Assembly (NCBI GenBank): GCA_002362135.1
Contig: DETO01000059.1
Span: forward strand, 1-5,767
Direction of reading: 5' to 3'
Origin: Ruminococcus sp. UBA3286
GTDB lineage: Bacteria; Bacillota; Clostridia; Oscillospirales; Ruminococcaceae
DNA length: 5,767 bases
The notes under the pieces are model-generated. The model searched no databases. It was not told the origin of the DNA and saw only the letters and a list, made by a program, of their open reading frames with translations. Positions within the stretch are counted from its first letter, which is position 1. Every line of letters begins with the position of its first letter. A program made the position numbers and the translations under genes. Positions 4,765 to 5,767 of the stretch are shown one piece after another.

Positions 4765-4922
4765 ATAGTCAATCTGCTTAGAATTGGAACAAAAGGAACT
4801 GAATAAAAATTTTCCATAGCAAGGCGGAGGAGGAAAGCGTGCTTACGCACGGTGACGATGACAACGCGGCTATGGAAAATTTTTATCAGTAAACTTGTTT
4901 CAATTCTAAGCAGGTTGACTAT
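4765..4922. repeat. Long near-perfect inverted repeat, MITE-like element or long RNA hairpin
   Basis: The two arms (4765-4820 and 4869-4922) are complementary over their length. The outer 28 bp (4765-4792 with 4895-4922) has only two departures, the inner 18 bp (4803-4820 with 4869-4886) is perfect, and an asymmetric loop of 10 and 8 nt separates them. The 48-nt centre has its own 5-bp stem, CGTGC/GCACG with loop TTAC, flanked by two 17-nt strands, one purine-rich. The outermost bases are ATAGTC and GACTAT, so a TA target duplication as made by IS630/Tc1-mariner elements would be hidden in the palindrome. No transposase or convincing gene is inside. The 347 bp between the DUF6472-like start and the SpoIIID fragment are mostly this element and the operon promoter. 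Confidence 0.85.
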
Positions 4923-4925
4923 AAG

Positions 4926-4933
4926 CATATACT
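4926..4933 (+). promoter_or_regulatory. Possible SigE-like -10 of the SpoIIID fragment
   Basis: CATATACT differs at one position from the sporulation SigE -10 consensus (CATACAnT) as known in Bacillus, where spoIIID is SigE-dependent. It is placed well for a start near 4940. No SigE -35 is visible; those bases lie within the right arm of the inverted repeat. The TTGACT in that arm has no -10 at correct spacing. Confidence 0.25.
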
Positions 4934-4968
4934 TTATTGTCGGCAGAATCGACAAAGGAGTGATGCTG

Positions 4969-5094
4969 GTGAAAACACAACCCGCCCAAAGAGCGGTAAC
5001 ACTCGGTCAGTATATAATCGAGAACAGGGCTACGGTACGAAGTGCGGCAAAAAAATTCGGTATTTCCAAAAGCACCGTACACACAGTCGTATAA
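4969..5094 (+). pseudogene. spoIIID: SpoIIID fragment (truncated sporulation regulator)
   Basis: The 41 residues align with the N-terminal half of SpoIIID, the small DNA-binding regulator of mother-cell gene expression during sporulation. The recognisable core is TLGQYIIENRATVRSAAKKF (11-30) followed by GISKSTVH (31-38), the helix-turn-helix. SpoIIID is usually about 80-95 residues. Here the frame ends with TVV and a stop right after STVH, where family members continue with KDV and a basic C-terminal region, so the recognition helix is cut and the C-terminal half is absent. The start is the GTG at 4969-4971, 8 nt after AAAGGAG; the ATG at 4963 is too close to that site. A strong terminator follows 6 nt after the stop, which suggests an internal deletion that joined the 5' part to the native terminator. 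A functional micro-protein is possible but less likely. Confidence 0.65.
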
Positions 5095-5100
5095 AAAGAG

Positions 5101-5135
5101 AACGGCATTTGAATCAGGTTCAAGTGCCGTTTTTT
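5101..5135 (+). terminator. Rho-independent terminator after the SpoIIID fragment
   Basis: AACGGCATTTGAA (5101-5113) and TTCAAGTGCCGTT (5119-5131) form a 13-bp stem with one T-G pair and the loop TCAGG. The stem runs into six consecutive T residues (5130-5135). It ends the transcript of the SpoIIID fragment before the WYL regulator's promoter. Confidence 0.92.
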
Positions 5136-5146
5136 CGTGATCGGAA

Positions 5147-5175
5147 TTGACAGTCAGAACCGGATATGCTATAAT
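5147..5175 (+). promoter_or_regulatory. Consensus SigA promoter of the WYL regulator
   Basis: TTGACA (5147-5152) and TATAAT (5170-5175) are both perfect and 17 nt apart, with TG forming an extended -10 (TGCTATAAT). The start site would be near 5182, a 24-nt leader before the ATG. The regulator should be well expressed unless it or another protein represses the site. Confidence 0.85.
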
Positions 5176-5205
5176 TACGGTGTATCTGAAACGGGAGTGT
5201 GAAAT

Positions 5206-5766
5206 ATGAAAATTGACCGTGTTATCGGAATCTTGTCCATTCTTCTTCAAAGGGAAAAAGTAACAGCATCAGAACTTGCCGAAAAATTTGAAGTATCACG
5301 CCGCACCATTATCCGTGATATTGAAGAAATCAACAAAGCAGGGATTCCCATTGTCACATTTCAGGGGCAAGGCGGCGGCATTTCCGTGATGGATGGTTTC
5401 AGACTTGATCGTACACTTCTTTCTAATGACGACATGAAAGCTATCCTTGCAGGCTTGAAAAGTCTCGACAGCGTAAGCGATACAAAGCGTTACCGTCAGC
5501 TTATGAGCAAACTTTCGGCAGAAAATCCCGATACGATCAATATGGGAAATCAAATCATCATAGACCTTTCTTCATGGGACAAGGCTGCTGTTTCGGATAA
5601 GATAGAACTGATTAAAAATGCCATAGACAGCCGTCTGAAAATCAGATTCACTTATTTTTCTCCCATGGGTGAAACGGTTCGGGAAGTCGAGCCGTATCAT
5701 TTGGTTTTTCAATGGTCAAGCTGGTATGTGTGGGGGTACTGCACCATACGCACTAACGTAATTTAA
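5206..5766 (+). CDS. YafY-type HTH-WYL transcriptional regulator, C-terminally truncated
   Basis: This cytoplasmic regulator belongs to the HTH_11-WYL (YafY/DeoR-like) group, in which the WYL domain senses a ligand or nucleic acid. Residues 1-60 are the winged helix-turn-helix (ASELAEKFEVSRRTIIRDIE at 21-40, then the GGGIS wing). Residues 64-130 are the linking helical region. The WYL domain begins near 135 and includes VEPYHLVFQWSSWYVWGYC (161-179), with WYV in place of WYL. Homologues continue with a basic RxDFRLFKLNRM segment and are about 300 residues long; here the frame reads CTIR (179-182), then TNVI and a stop, so the rest of the WYL domain and the C-terminal extension are lost. The ATG at 5206 has GGGAG 8 nt upstream and its own promoter. 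A frameshift, an insertion starting near 5752 or an assembly junction would explain it. If made, it would keep DNA binding but probably lose control. Confidence 0.8.
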   Translation: MKIDRVIGILSILLQREKVTASELAEKFEVSRRTIIRDIEEINKAGIPIVTFQGQGGGISVMDGFRLDRTLLSNDDMKAILAGLKSLDSVSDTKRYRQLMSKLSAENPDTINMGNQIIIDLSSWDKAAVSDKIELIKNAIDSRLKIRFTYFSPMGETVREVEPYHLVFQWSSWYVWGYCTIRTNVI

Positions 5767-5767
5767 A

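Noticed and set aside
4765..4922. An ordinary transcription terminator for the long inverted repeat
   Set aside because: It is far longer than a terminator, has no T tract directly after either arm, and lies between divergently oriented genes, so neither needs termination there.
4852..4968. An open frame through the right arm of the palindrome, in frame with the SpoIIID fragment
   Set aside because: There is no ribosome binding site at its GTG, and the residues are a translation of the repeat arm. The GTG at 4969 has a proper site and aligns with the SpoIIID N-terminus.
4728..5250. Minus-strand open frames across the palindrome and the SpoIIID fragment
   Set aside because: No ribosome binding sites or domains, and they run through repeat arms, a terminator and promoters.

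Overview
The window looks like a piece of a Ruminococcus-type genome (Oscillospiraceae, low-to-mid GC Gram-positive). The evidence is a secreted protein joining one cohesin to one type-I dockerin, the combination used in ruminococcal cellulosomes and amylosomes. It also has strong AGGAGG-type ribosome binding sites, near-consensus SigA promoters with extended -10 boxes, a SpoIIID remnant and a clostridial WYL regulator. The species is inferred, not proven.

Left part (1-1395), minus strand: a ScaC-like adaptor scaffoldin (192-1010) is followed 111 bp downstream by the first 26 codons of another secreted protein that leaves the window at base 1. In Ruminococcus flavefaciens, scaC is followed by scaA, scaB, cttA and scaE, so this may be the upstream edge of a sca cluster. 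The 385 bp ahead of the adaptor gene are not empty. They hold a good distal promoter, about 150 nt that can fold into a multi-helix RNA with some glycine-aptamer-like sequence blocks, a second proximal promoter, and a group of GCAC-containing repeats.

Middle part (1396-4738), minus strand: a CapA/PgsA-like lipoprotein has its own promoter. Upstream of it is a three-gene operon of a small cysteine-rich protein (DUF6472-like), a GtrA-like four-helix membrane protein and a tRNA-dihydrouridine synthase, driven by a consensus promoter. The last two genes are one base apart and probably translationally coupled.

Right part (4739-5767), plus strand: a 158-bp near-perfect inverted repeat (MITE-like, or a long RNA hairpin) lies just ahead of a 41-codon SpoIIID fragment that stops inside the recognition helix and is followed at once by a strong terminator. 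Next is a YafY-type HTH-WYL regulator with a consensus promoter, whose reading frame ends abruptly inside the WYL domain one base before the window ends. This right part looks rearranged, with one palindromic element and two shortened regulatory genes within about 1 kb.

No tRNA, rRNA, CRISPR array or transposase gene was seen.
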